Source: Hymenobacter crusticola
GTDB lineage: Bacteria; Bacteroidota; Bacteroidia; Cytophagales; Hymenobacteraceae
NCBI RefSeq assembly: GCF_002154225.1
Contig: NZ_MTSE01000018.1
Span: forward strand, 387 to 64,386
Direction of reading: 5' to 3'
DNA: 64,000 nucleotides
Shown here piece after piece: positions 55,728 through 63,975 of this stretch (positions are counted from its first letter, which is position 1; each line of letters opens with the position of its first letter). The notes under the pieces are model-generated. The model had not been told where the DNA came from. It was given only the letters and a program-made list of their open reading frames with translations, and did no database searches. Made by a program: the position numbers and the translations under genes.

Positions 55728-56573
55728 TTACTTCGGCAGCCGTTTTTTACGATAGCTCGCCGGGCTCTGGCCGGTGTGTTGCTTGAAAATGCGCGTAAAA
55801 TGGCTCTGGTCGGAGAAGCCAGTGAGGTAAGCAATTTCAGCGAGCGAATACGCGGTCGTATCCAGGAGCTGTAGCGCCTTTTCGATGCGCAGTTTGCGGA
55901 TGTAGTCGCCAAACGACAGATTATCGAAGTAGCGCGCAAACTCCCGCGAGAGGTAGCTGGGATTCACCTGCAGCGTGTCGGCCACTTCCGTGAGGCGCAA
56001 ACTCAGGTTGGTATCAAGGTGGTCCTGGATCAGTTCACGCAGCTGGGTAGCCCAGGCCGGGGGGGGCGCAGGGCGATTTTGCGTCCGTTGTAGGTAAGCT
56101 TCATACACCTGCACCAAAAGCTGCTCTTCCGGCTGCTGAGTGTGCGGCTGGCCTTGCAGGTGCTTGGCCCAACTGTAGAGCGCATCATACAGCACGAGCC
56201 CTTGCTGCAACAGCTGCTGATCGTCGCGGATGTTGTAGGCGAGCCCGGCGGAAATCGCCCACAGCCCGGCCGCTTGCTGAGCCAGGGCGTGGTTGTCGGT
56301 ATCGGCACCGCGGATAATGGGCGCCATGGCGTGCAGGGCAGGGTCGTGGAGGGCATATTTTTTCAGCAAGTAATCGAACGTGCACGCGCGGCCATAGTGC
56401 GAAAGCTCCACGCCGGGCACGTCGAAAGGCGTGGCACCTAGGCGGTCGGCCGTGGCAAGTACGGCGTCCGCGGGTACGTATAGAATTTCTGCAGCCGGGT
56501 CAATGAAACGAAGAATCAGCCACGGACAAGCTAGGCGGTCAATCTTGGGATGCTCGCGGGTAATCCATTGCAT
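55728..56573 (-). CDS. ChrB-domain / AraC-HTH fusion regulator
   Basis: The protein has 281 residues. Residues 1 to about 130 match the C-terminal domain of chromate-resistance protein ChrB (WITREHPKIDRLACPWLILR, ILYVPADAV, GATPFDVPGVELSHYG, IIRGADTDN). About 180-281 is an AraC-type double helix-turn-helix (LTEVADTLQVNPSYLSREFA; SLAEIAYLTGFSDQSHFTRI). ChrB proteins normally carry a different N-terminal part and act as chromate-responsive regulators. Here the putative sensor is joined to an AraC DNA-binding domain. It lies just upstream of chrA in the same direction, so it probably controls chrA; this is inferred from position. Confidence 0.88.
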   Translation of the reverse strand: MQWITREHPKIDRLACPWLILRFIDPAAEILYVPADAVLATADRLGATPFDVPGVELSHYGRACTFDYLLKKYALHDPALHAMAPIIRGADTDNHALAQQAAGLWAISAGLAYNIRDDQQLLQQGLVLYDALYSWAKHLQGQPHTQQPEEQLLVQVYEAYLQRTQNRPAPPPAWATQLRELIQDHLDTNLSLRLTEVADTLQVNPSYLSREFARYFDNLSFGDYIRKLRIEKALQLLDTTAYSLAEIAYLTGFSDQSHFTRIFKQHTGQSPASYRKKRLPK

Positions 56574-56680
56574 AGAAGCAGGTGCTATATGATTTGCTGG
56601 GGGAAGAACGTTACCGGGTCGCCCCCTACAAAGTAAGTATAGCTATCCGTTGGCGTTTTTTCGTAAAAGGCCAGACTGAG

Positions 56681-58276
56681 ATGAAAACCGACCTGAAGAA
56701 CCCTATGCGCGAGGACGGAACAGTACTGGATTCTATTAACACCTGCTTTACGGAGGAGCTTGTTCAGCAATTAAGCAATACGCTGAGCCAAAGCCCCTCA
56801 CAAATAAAGCAGGTGCTGGATCGGGTTGTGCCGTTGGTAGTCAACAGTCTGCAAAATTGGGTAGCGCGGCCCACTGGCGTGGAAGTGCTTTGGAACCTAA
56901 CTCATTACGCGCACCAAGCTAGGTTTCTCGCTCAGCTGGCCACGCCAGCCGCCTTCGAAGGTCGCGGCGTTCGGCTCATGCAAGAGCTGCTCGGCGCTAC
57001 GTACGCCAGCATCACGCCGCCGCTCCGCACGGTGACCCATGTATCGGAGCCAGCTTTTGCGGCTTTGATGGAAGTAGCCGTGGCCGCCGTGCTAGGCACT
57101 TTTGGCAAGTATGCCGCTGATCATCAGCTTGATGCTACTCGCCTGAGCCATTGGCTGCGTCAGCAGCAAAGCATAGCAGCGGCCCAACCGCTGCAGCCCA
57201 CCACCATGCCTCCTCCCAGCCCGGCGCAACGTCCGGCGCCCCTACGCCCCGAACCCGAAGTACTCCACCGCCACACTGTAGCTGGCGCCGGCACGTGGGA
57301 GAAAGTAGGCGGTGGCATCACCTACACCCCTAGCCGCTCTAGGTCGTGGCTGACCAAGCCGCGCCGCTGGCAGCTTGCCCTAGCCGCCGCCCTGTTGCTC
57401 GGGGTGGGTTACCTGATCAGCCTATTCTTCTCCGATTCTGAGTTCACCCCGGCGACCGTCACGCCCCCCGCGGTTGAGGTGGCTAGTCCGGCTGCTGCTA
57501 ACGCCTTGCCAGCCAGCTACAATGAGGCCGACGCTGCCAGCGCCGCACCGCGCACAACCAACCTGCCGGCCGGTCACTACGACCCCGTTACCGACACCTA
57601 CATCTACACCATTGGCCAGCCCCTGGTGCTCACGCTGCCCGACGGCAGCCAGCAGCGCGTGGGCTCCAACTCCACCGAGTACCGCCTCTACCACCTGCTC
57701 ACCGATCCGCGCCAGCGCCTCGAAACGCAAAATACGCCTTCCGAATGGATCAACGTCGACCGGGTGTACTTTACTCCCGGCCAAGCCACGCTCACCGCTG
57801 AGTCGCAGCAGCAACTGCAGAACCTAGCCAGCATCCTGCGCGCCTTCTCCCAGGCTCGCATCAAGCTAGGGGGCTACACCGATAGCACCGGCAACGCGGA
57901 AAAGAACCTGCTGCTAAGCCAAAGCCGCGCGTCGGCAGCCATGCAGGCGCTGGTTAAGCTAGGAGTTGATGCCAACCGGTTGCAGGCCGAAGGCTATGGT
58001 GCCCAAGACTTTGTGGCCTCTAATGTAGGCCCAGTAGGCCGGGCCCTGAATAGACGATTGAGCTTGCGCGTACTCAATCCGGCCAGTGCTTCTACGCCCG
58101 TTGGGGCCCTAGGTGCCGTGCCTGCTGCCGCGGCAGCCTCCGTGGCCGCGCCGGCGCATCAGGCTACCAAGGTGATCAAAAAGCGCCGCGTCACCCGGCG
58201 CCGGCCCAAAAAGGGGAAGTGGTTTCAGGGTTTGTTCAAGAAGATTCGCGGCAAACGTGCCCAGCGCAAAAGCTAG
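56681..58276 (+). CDS. DUF937 and OmpA-like fusion membrane protein
   Basis: The protein has 531 residues from the ATG at 56681; the longer frame adds 33 residues overlapping the divergent promoter. The order is DUF937-like helical domain (about 15-180, INTCFTEELVQQLSNTLSQS), Pro-rich linker, one membrane helix (about 229-252, LALAAALLLGVGYLISLFF), spacer, and OmpA peptidoglycan-binding domain (about 365-470, YFTPGQATLTAES; GGYTDSTGN; LSQSRA). The predicted layout is DUF937 in the cytosol and OmpA in the periplasm. The last 35 residues are extremely rich in Lys and Arg (KKRRVTRRRPKKGK), which is odd for a periplasmic tail. Function unknown. Confidence 0.83.
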   Translation: MKTDLKNPMREDGTVLDSINTCFTEELVQQLSNTLSQSPSQIKQVLDRVVPLVVNSLQNWVARPTGVEVLWNLTHYAHQARFLAQLATPAAFEGRGVRLMQELLGATYASITPPLRTVTHVSEPAFAALMEVAVAAVLGTFGKYAADHQLDATRLSHWLRQQQSIAAAQPLQPTTMPPPSPAQRPAPLRPEPEVLHRHTVAGAGTWEKVGGGITYTPSRSRSWLTKPRRWQLALAAALLLGVGYLISLFFSDSEFTPATVTPPAVEVASPAAANALPASYNEADAASAAPRTTNLPAGHYDPVTDTYIYTIGQPLVLTLPDGSQQRVGSNSTEYRLYHLLTDPRQRLETQNTPSEWINVDRVYFTPGQATLTAESQQQLQNLASILRAFSQARIKLGGYTDSTGNAEKNLLLSQSRASAAMQALVKLGVDANRLQAEGYGAQDFVASNVGPVGRALNRRLSLRVLNPASASTPVGALGAVPAAAAASVAAPAHQATKVIKKRRVTRRRPKKGKWFQGLFKKIRGKRAQRKS

Positions 58277-58335
58277 GGTTGATGATTCTGGCCTGCTCTG
58301 CGGCCTCTCCCCTACTGCCGCCACCGGGTTTAGCC

Positions 58336-59763
58336 CTAAACCGCGACGAGACTTTTTGCTTGTAAGCTGCTCGTTTTTTCGGCGGGAAACTCCAGCACAA
58401 ACGTGGTGCCCTGCCCTAGCTCACTTCGCACCTCAACTCGAATATTAAGCAGCGCGCAGGCCTTCGCCACAATCGACAGGCCGAGGCCCATACCGTCTAT
58501 TTCCTTGTGCGCCAGAGCGTCGGAGCGGTAGAGTGGGTCGAAGATCTTGCCTAGGTCCGTGGAGCGAATGCCGATGCCTTGGTCGGTGATGGTGCACTGC
58601 ACTCGGTGCCCAAGGCCTCCTAGCTTAATGCTGATGGCAGAGCCAACCGGCGAATATTTCACGGCATTCGCCAGCACATTGTCCAGGATCAGGTCGAGCA
58701 AGTACGGATCGGAGATGATGAGCGGCGTGTCTTGGTCCTGCACGTCCACGCGGATGTGCTTGGTACCGAGGTCGGCGCGCTGGCGATAGAGCACGTCGTG
58801 CACGCTACTCAATACCGATAGTTCTTGGCGGTTTAAGGCTACTTCTTTGGCTTGGTTTTCAAACCGGGCGAGCAGCAGGAGCTGCTCCACGAGTTGCGTC
58901 AGCCGGTCGATTTCACGGATGCCTAGGCTGATATTTTCTACGTACTCAGCCGCGCTGCGAGGTTTGCGAATGAGCACTTCCAAGGTACCCTTAAGCACGG
59001 CTAGCGGGGTGCGCAGCTCGTGGGAGGCATCGGCGGCAAATTGCTTTTCGCGCTCTACGGCCTGTTCGATGCGGTGCAACAAGCCGTTGATGGCGCTGGC
59101 TAGGGTGTGCAACTCATCAGGGCGCGGAGGCAGGGCAATGCGCTCCGTTAAGTTACTGCGAGTAATGCGGTTGGTGGTAGCCGTAATCTGGGTGATTGGG
59201 GCAATGCTGCGACCGGCCAGTAAGCGCGCAATGCCAAATAGCACCACCAACACCAACGGGAACGACAGCAATAGCACCGTTTCGAGGCTGCGCAGCACAT
59301 GTTGGGCAGCCTCTGCCGAAATAGCTGCTAGCAAGTACCCCACCGGCTTGCCGCGCTCCACAATTGACACCTGCACCTGCCGGATGGCCTTGCCGTGCAA
59401 AGTCGAATTCAGGGGCACCCGCCCATCCGTAGGGTCATCGAAGGTGAGTTGGTTGGCTTTCAGGTTGGGCGAGCGGTCCATCAGCCGCCCCTGCAAGTCG
59501 TTCACCTGAATAAACACTGGATCGATCTGCACTTCGCGGTGCTCCTCTTCCTCCCACTCACCTTTGTGCGCAAACACAATGGAGTGGTTCGCAATGGAGA
59601 GTTCCTTGCGGTGTTTGGCGGCCTCGAAGCGCAGGTTGGTATCGAGCCCCGAATACACGCGCTGTTGCACCACCACAAACACCACCAGGTATACCACCGC
59701 TATCAGGGCGGCCGTCACGAGCATGTATTGCAGAGCAATACGGTCTTTGAAAGCGAGAAACAT
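58336..59763 (-). CDS. Sensor histidine kinase (HAMP, HisKA, HATPase)
   Basis: The protein has 475 residues from the ATG at 59763; the frame opens 23 residues earlier without a plausible leader. Layout: first membrane helix (about 10-35), periplasmic sensor region of about 130 residues including an acidic stretch EEEEHRE, second membrane helix, HAMP, HisKA with the phospho-acceptor in ASHELRTPLAVL, N-box DNVLANAVKYS, and G-boxes DQGIGI and GMGLGLS. It follows its response regulator by about 85 bases, so the two form a pair. The signal is unknown; the layout resembles metal- or envelope-stress CusS-type kinases. Confidence 0.93.
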   Translation of the reverse strand: MFLAFKDRIALQYMLVTAALIAVVYLVVFVVVQQRVYSGLDTNLRFEAAKHRKELSIANHSIVFAHKGEWEEEEHREVQIDPVFIQVNDLQGRLMDRSPNLKANQLTFDDPTDGRVPLNSTLHGKAIRQVQVSIVERGKPVGYLLAAISAEAAQHVLRSLETVLLLSFPLVLVVLFGIARLLAGRSIAPITQITATTNRITRSNLTERIALPPRPDELHTLASAINGLLHRIEQAVEREKQFAADASHELRTPLAVLKGTLEVLIRKPRSAAEYVENISLGIREIDRLTQLVEQLLLLARFENQAKEVALNRQELSVLSSVHDVLYRQRADLGTKHIRVDVQDQDTPLIISDPYLLDLILDNVLANAVKYSPVGSAISIKLGGLGHRVQCTITDQGIGIRSTDLGKIFDPLYRSDALAHKEIDGMGLGLSIVAKACALLNIRVEVRSELGQGTTFVLEFPAEKTSSLQAKSLVAV

Positions 59764-59848
59764 AAATTTCGTTAGCGTAACTGAGTAGCCAAGTAGTTGA
59801 TTAACTGAGCTTACAACTTCAACCTCATCCAATTATTCAACCACTTCA

Positions 59849-60514
59849 CTACTCTCTTGCGACGTAGCCGATGCCGCGGATGGTTTGCAAGTACTCTTCG
59901 TCTTTGCTCAGGCGCAGCTTCTTACGCAACGCGTTCATGTACACGTCAATGACGCCCGTGTTGTACTCAAAATGAATATCCCACACTTGCTCAATGATCT
60001 TCTGGCGCCGACAAACTTCCCCCTTGTGCCGCAGCAAGTACTCCAACAGGGCAAACTCTTTCTGCGTGAGCAAAATTTCCTCGCCGTCCTTATACACTTG
60101 GTGCCTAGCGACGTCGAGCACGATGGGCCCGACGGAGAACCGCTCGGGCGCGGCCGCGGTGGTGCGCAGCTGCACCCGAATGCGCTCCAACACCTCGTCG
60201 AAGTGAAAAGGCTTTTTGATGTAGTCGTTGGCGCCAGCCTGCAACCCCGCTACCGTGTCTTGCACCGTGTCTTTGGCCGTCAGAAAGATCAGCGGCGTTA
60301 GGTTCTGCTGAGCGCGAAGCTGCTTGCAAAGCGCTAGGCCTGTGAGTCCTGGCAGCATCCAGTCCACGAGCAGCAGATCGTAGGGCTGTCCGAGGGCTTG
60401 GCGCAGACCCGCCGAGCCGGTAGCGGCCACATCGACGCCATAGCCTTCCTCTTCCAACCCTTGCTTCAGAAAACGGGCAATGCCGGGTTCGTCTTCGATT
60501 ACCAATATCCGCAT
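59849..60514 (-). CDS. OmpR/PhoB-type response regulator
   Basis: The 221-residue regulator has a receiver domain (acidic pocket IEDEP, phospho-acceptor Asp51 in LLVDWMLPG, Lys in IKKPF) and a winged-helix DNA-binding domain (LTQKEFALLEYLLRH; VDVYMNALRKKL type). It is the partner of the kinase gene just downstream and is divergent from the thioredoxin-ApbE operon. Winged-helix regulators of this class bind direct repeats about 11 bp apart, and three such repeats lie in the divergent region. Confidence 0.95.
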   Translation of the reverse strand: MRILVIEDEPGIARFLKQGLEEEGYGVDVAATGSAGLRQALGQPYDLLLVDWMLPGLTGLALCKQLRAQQNLTPLIFLTAKDTVQDTVAGLQAGANDYIKKPFHFDEVLERIRVQLRTTAAAPERFSVGPIVLDVARHQVYKDGEEILLTQKEFALLEYLLRHKGEVCRRQKIIEQVWDIHFEYNTGVIDVYMNALRKKLRLSKDEEYLQTIRGIGYVARE

Positions 60515-60638
60515 ACAGTAAGGTAAAGAGTCAACAGCTTGTTTAGCAACGGATTATTTACCCAATCCCAAGCTGGCTTTTGCATTCCCAACACGAAGTA
60601 CGCGGATTAGGTGGCTGGGCGCTAGTGTGGCTGCAGCT

Positions 60639-60655
60639 CTTAAGCAAAGCTTAAG
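60639..60655 (+). promoter_or_regulatory. Direct-repeat box 1, CTTAAG-N5-CTTAAG
   Basis: Two exact CTTAAG hexamers lie 11 bp apart in the divergent region between the response regulator and the thioredoxin gene. It is a candidate regulator binding site. Confidence 0.6.
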
Positions 60656-60678
60656 GTTGGCTAGGCGCCAACTCATTT

Positions 60679-60695
60679 CTTAAATCTTGCTTAAA
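60679..60695 (+). promoter_or_regulatory. Direct-repeat box 2, CTTAAA-N5-CTTAAA
   Basis: Two exact CTTAAA hexamers lie 11 bp apart, starting exactly 40 bp after box 1. Confidence 0.6.
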
Positions 60696-60736
60696 AAGAC
60701 ACTATCCCGAGCGGGGCTGCGTATGCTAATTACAGT

Positions 60737-60753
60737 TTTAATCTCATTTTAAT
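60737..60753 (+). promoter_or_regulatory. Direct-repeat box 3, TTTAAT-N5-TTTAAT
   Basis: Two exact TTTAAT hexamers lie 11 bp apart, ending 23 bp before the thioredoxin start. It is a more AT-rich variant, possibly overlapping the promoter. Confidence 0.5.
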
Positions 60754-60775
60754 CTTCAAGCTTCCGTTACTGGTC

Positions 60776-61231
60776 ATGCGTTTTATTGCCCTTTGTCTTT
60801 TTGCGCTATTCACGGTTTTTGGCGCCCAGGCCCAGTCTACCGCCCCTACGTGGACCACTGACCTTAACGCAGCTTTGCAAGAAGCCAAAGCGACCAATAA
60901 GCCCGTGCTAGCGGTTTTCTCCGGTTCCGACTGGTGCAAACCCTGTATCATGCTCAAGCAGGAAGTCTTCGATCAGCCGGAGTTTGCTGAGTACGCCAAG
61001 GATAAGCTAGTGCTAGCCCGCTTTGACTTTCCGCGCAGCAAGAAGAATAAGCTTTCGGCCGAGCAAACGAAGCAGAACGAGCAGGCGGCGGCCCAGTTCA
61101 ATAAAGAGGGCGCCTTCCCGCTGGTGGTACTGCTTTCCCCCGAGGGCAAGGTGCTGGCCAAAACGGGGTACCGCCCCGGAGGCCCCGCCGCTTACGACGC
61201 CTACCTCACGCAGCTTTTGGCCAAGCGCTAA
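60776..61231 (+). CDS. Secreted thioredoxin-family protein
   Basis: The 151-residue protein has a signal peptide ending GAQA-Q (residue 20), so it works in the periplasm. The thioredoxin active site is WCKPC (Cys54, Cys57), and a cis-Pro region is seen at AFPLVVLL. An insert rich in Lys and Gln (about 85-105) separates the halves. It starts the operon; the ApbE gene begins 5 bases after its stop. It probably keeps exported cysteines reduced, perhaps those of the small DUF4266 lipoprotein downstream; that partner is inference. Confidence 0.92.
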   Translation: MRFIALCLFALFTVFGAQAQSTAPTWTTDLNAALQEAKATNKPVLAVFSGSDWCKPCIMLKQEVFDQPEFAEYAKDKLVLARFDFPRSKKNKLSAEQTKQNEQAAAQFNKEGAFPLVVLLSPEGKVLAKTGYRPGGPAAYDAYLTQLLAKR

Positions 61232-61236
61232 CCCCT

Positions 61237-62310
61237 ATGCCTCGCTCATTCAGGTGGCCGTGGTTTGTTCTAGCGTTGCTCATCAGCGCACTCGCTAACT
61301 TTCTTCCGGCGCATGCCCAAAGTCCGACGACGTCGCGCAAGCCGCGCAACTTCACCCGCGAAGCGCACCTGATGGGGTCGCACTTCACCTTCACGGCCGT
61401 GTCGGATGATGATTCGCTGGCATGGCGGGCGCTGCGGGCGGCCATCCGCGAAACGCAGCGCATTGATCGGCTGTGCTCTTACTGGTATTCTACTTCGCAA
61501 ATCACGCAGATCAATCGCGCCGCGGGCCTGCACCCGGTGGTGGTCGCGCCGGAAGTGTACGACCTGATTGGGCGCACCCTGAAGCTTTCGGCGCTGAGCG
61601 GTGGGGCCTTCGATATCACCTTCGCCGGTGGGGAGAAAATCTATACGTTCGACCGACAGGCGCACGCCGGCTTGCCCGACTCGGCGGTGGTGCGCGCCTC
61701 CGTGCGACGCATCAACTACCACAACGTACTCCTCGACCCGGCGCAACACTCGGTGATGCTACAGGAACCCGGTATGCGCCTGAACCTAGCCGGCATTTTG
61801 CAGGGCTACGGCGTGCGACGGGCCCAAGCGCTGATGAAGCAGATGGGCATTCGGGGCGGGCTGATCAACGGCTCGGGCGATATTTCCTGCTGGGGCCGGC
61901 AGGGCGACGGCTCTCTGTGGCGCATTGCCATCGGCGACCCGGCTTTTCCGCAGTCGGTGTCTTCCTGGCTCACGGTGACGGACGTAGCCGTTGTGACGGC
62001 CGGCAACTACGAGCAGTACTTCACGGTGCACGGCAAGTACTATGGCCACATCATCGACCCGCACACCGGCTACCCGGCTACTGGCTTGCGCTCCGTCACC
62101 ATCATTTGCCCCGACGTAGAGCTAGCCGACGGCCTCGACGAGGTGGTGTTTGTGAAAGGCCCTGAAGAAGGGCTAGCCTTTATCAACCAGCTCAAAGGCG
62201 TCGACTGCACGCTCATTACCAACGACGGTCGGACGCTCACCTCAAAGGGCATGGCGGTCAACTATTACTCCACCCAAAAACCACCGGCGGTATCTACCTC
62301 CACACCCTAA
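61237..62310 (+). CDS. apbE: ApbE-family FAD:protein FMN transferase (divergent)
   Basis: Enzymes of this family attach FMN through a phosphodiester bond to a Thr/Ser of exported redox proteins. The 357-residue protein has a signal peptide ending AHA-Q. Typical blocks are MGSHFTFTA, LSGGAFDITFAG, GGLINGSGDI and HIIDPHTGYPAT. The normally conserved LDLGGIAKGYAVD-like block reads LNLAGILQGYGVRRA, with Asp to Asn and Lys to Gln changes, so activity could be altered. The target protein is not obvious in the window. It is tightly spaced after the thioredoxin gene and before the DUF4266 gene. Confidence 0.9.
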   Translation: MPRSFRWPWFVLALLISALANFLPAHAQSPTTSRKPRNFTREAHLMGSHFTFTAVSDDDSLAWRALRAAIRETQRIDRLCSYWYSTSQITQINRAAGLHPVVVAPEVYDLIGRTLKLSALSGGAFDITFAGGEKIYTFDRQAHAGLPDSAVVRASVRRINYHNVLLDPAQHSVMLQEPGMRLNLAGILQGYGVRRAQALMKQMGIRGGLINGSGDISCWGRQGDGSLWRIAIGDPAFPQSVSSWLTVTDVAVVTAGNYEQYFTVHGKYYGHIIDPHTGYPATGLRSVTIICPDVELADGLDEVVFVKGPEEGLAFINQLKGVDCTLITNDGRTLTSKGMAVNYYSTQKPPAVSTSTP

Positions 62311-62315
62311 CGAAC

Positions 62316-62549
62316 ATGAGTTACAAGCATTGGCGTCAGGCACTAGTTGGCGTGCTGCTCCTGGCCAGTAGTGGCGGCCTGACGAGTTGCGTATCGGTGG
62401 CAGCCTACCAAAAGGTATACCTCAACGACGAGGATATGAAGCTAGCTAACAAACCGATTGAGACCTACGAAACCAATTTCGAGAGCTACCGCGAAGGTGC
62501 CGGCGGCGCCAACGGTGGCAAGGTGGGTGGCGGCTGTGGTTGCAACTAA
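62316..62549 (+). CDS. DUF4266 small lipoprotein
   Basis: This 77-residue lipoprotein has its lipobox at LTSC (Cys25), giving a mature chain of only about 53 residues. It has the DUF4266 core (YQKVYLNDEDMKL) and a Gly-rich tail ending GGGCGCN with two cysteines. The start is 6 bases after the apbE stop. The function of the family is not established. The paired cysteines and the thioredoxin in the same operon suggest a redox or metal-binding tail (inference). Confidence 0.9.
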   Translation: MSYKHWRQALVGVLLLASSGGLTSCVSVAAYQKVYLNDEDMKLANKPIETYETNFESYREGAGGANGGKVGGGCGCN

Positions 62550-62638
62550 GCCGCCACCCACCTTGCTCGTACGGGGCTAGGTAGCACCTGCCTAGGTTTA
62601 TGGTTTTCTATGGTTTTCCGTCGCTCACTTCCCTTCTC

Positions 62639-63919
62639 ATGCCCCGCATCTTTACTCACCTTATAATTCGTCTGGCGGCGGCCGTGCTTTTCACGTTGGC
62701 GCCAGTGCTCGTCTGGGCGCAGGCCACGCCCACCCCCAACCGGGTAGATGGCTACGGCGCTCCAAACCCGCCGGCCGCGGCACCTAGCCCCGCTACCAAC
62801 GGAGAAACGCAGGTTGACATCCTGATGAGCTACTACGAACAAGATGGCCACCACGGCGCCGTAGAAGGCGGCATCGGCACCCAGCACCTTACCGATCTGA
62901 CGCCCACCATTATTCTGAATGTGCCGCTCGATTCGGCCACGCGGCTGTCGGCCAATGTGGGGCTAGACTATTACGCGTCGGCGTCCACCGACCGAATCGA
63001 CCAGGTGCTGTCGTCTCCTTCTTCCCACGATGCGCGCTACCACGCCGATTTCGGGTACTCGCACACCCTCGCCGACAAGCGCACCACTGTGGGCCTAGGG
63101 GCTGGCGCGTCCAACGAGTACGATTACCGCTCCTTCAACGTGACGGGCTCCTGGGCGCACGCCTCCCCCGACGGCAACCGCGAGCTGAGCGTAGCCGCGC
63201 AGGCTTTCTTCGACCGGGCTACACTCATCCGCCCCGCCGAGCTGCGCAGCGGCCGCAACCAGGAGCATGGCTCGGGCTTCGATACGCGCCAGAGCTACAA
63301 CCTGAACATTGTATACTCGCAAGTACTATCGCAGCGCTTGCAAGTAGCCGTGAGCACTGAGCTAGTCGCCCAGCAGGGGTTGCTCAGCACGCCTTTTCAC
63401 CGGGTGTATTTCAAGGAAACGGGAGGTACCCTAGGTTCAGCCAAAACAGAGCTCTTGCCCCGCCAGCGCTACAAATACCCTGTAGGACTGCGCCTGACCT
63501 ACTACGCTACCGACTTGGTGCAAGTGCGCGGCTTCTACCGTTTCTACAACGACAACTTCGGCATTCGGGCGCACACGGCCGAGCTGGAAACACCTATCAA
63601 GATCACGCCTTTCTTTGTACTCTATCCCTTTTACCGCTACCACACCCAAACAGCCGCTACGTACTTTGCGCCCTACCTAGAGCACTCCACCGCTGATACC
63701 TACTACACCTCCGACTACGACCTAGCTGCTTTCTCGGCCAACAAGCTAGGGTTGGGGATACGCTACTCGCCCGTGTATGGCATTGGCCGTTTCAAAACGC
63801 CCTTCGGCAGCCGCATTGCCAAGTTCAAGAGTCTGGATCTGCGCTACGCCTACTACCGCCAGAATACGGGTCTTACCGCTAGCCTCGTCAGCGCCGATTT
63901 CTCTTTCACTATGCCTTAG
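62639..63919 (+). CDS. DUF3570 protein, probable outer-membrane beta-barrel
   Basis: The protein has 426 residues from the ATG at 62639, giving a signal peptide ending VWA-Q; the frame opens 13 residues earlier. The body shows many amphipathic strands rich in Tyr and Phe (LRLTYYATDLVQVRGFYRFY, LDLRYAYYRQNTG) and ends in an aromatic strand (SADFSFTMP), which suggests an outer-membrane barrel. It matches DUF3570 and keeps the frequent DUF4266-DUF3570 gene order. It may be the outer-membrane partner of the lipoprotein. Confidence 0.9.
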   Translation: MPRIFTHLIIRLAAAVLFTLAPVLVWAQATPTPNRVDGYGAPNPPAAAPSPATNGETQVDILMSYYEQDGHHGAVEGGIGTQHLTDLTPTIILNVPLDSATRLSANVGLDYYASASTDRIDQVLSSPSSHDARYHADFGYSHTLADKRTTVGLGAGASNEYDYRSFNVTGSWAHASPDGNRELSVAAQAFFDRATLIRPAELRSGRNQEHGSGFDTRQSYNLNIVYSQVLSQRLQVAVSTELVAQQGLLSTPFHRVYFKETGGTLGSAKTELLPRQRYKYPVGLRLTYYATDLVQVRGFYRFYNDNFGIRAHTAELETPIKITPFFVLYPFYRYHTQTAATYFAPYLEHSTADTYYTSDYDLAAFSANKLGLGIRYSPVYGIGRFKTPFGSRIAKFKSLDLRYAYYRQNTGLTASLVSADFSFTMP

Positions 63920-63938
63920 GTTTTCTTCAAAACCTAAA

Positions 63939-63975
63939 AAATACGCGGCCGGGCCTGATCAACCAGCACGTATTT
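63939..63975 (+). terminator. Possible terminator hairpin after the DUF3570 gene
   Basis: AAATACG pairs with CGTATTT across a 23-base loop. A second hairpin (TTAGGTTTT-cttc-AAAACCTAA, 63916-63937) overlaps the stop codon. Neither has a strong following T-run. Confidence 0.35.

Noticed and set aside
60639..60655. Assignment of the CTTAAG boxes to a PmrA/BasR regulon
   Set aside because: The pattern matches the enterobacterial PmrA box, but the kinase is not PmrB-like and the lineage is distant. Only the general OmpR-type layout is supported.
61473..62165. 230-codon alternative frame inside apbE
   Set aside because: It overlaps a gene with clear ApbE motifs and has an Arg/Gly-rich composition typical of an off-frame translation.
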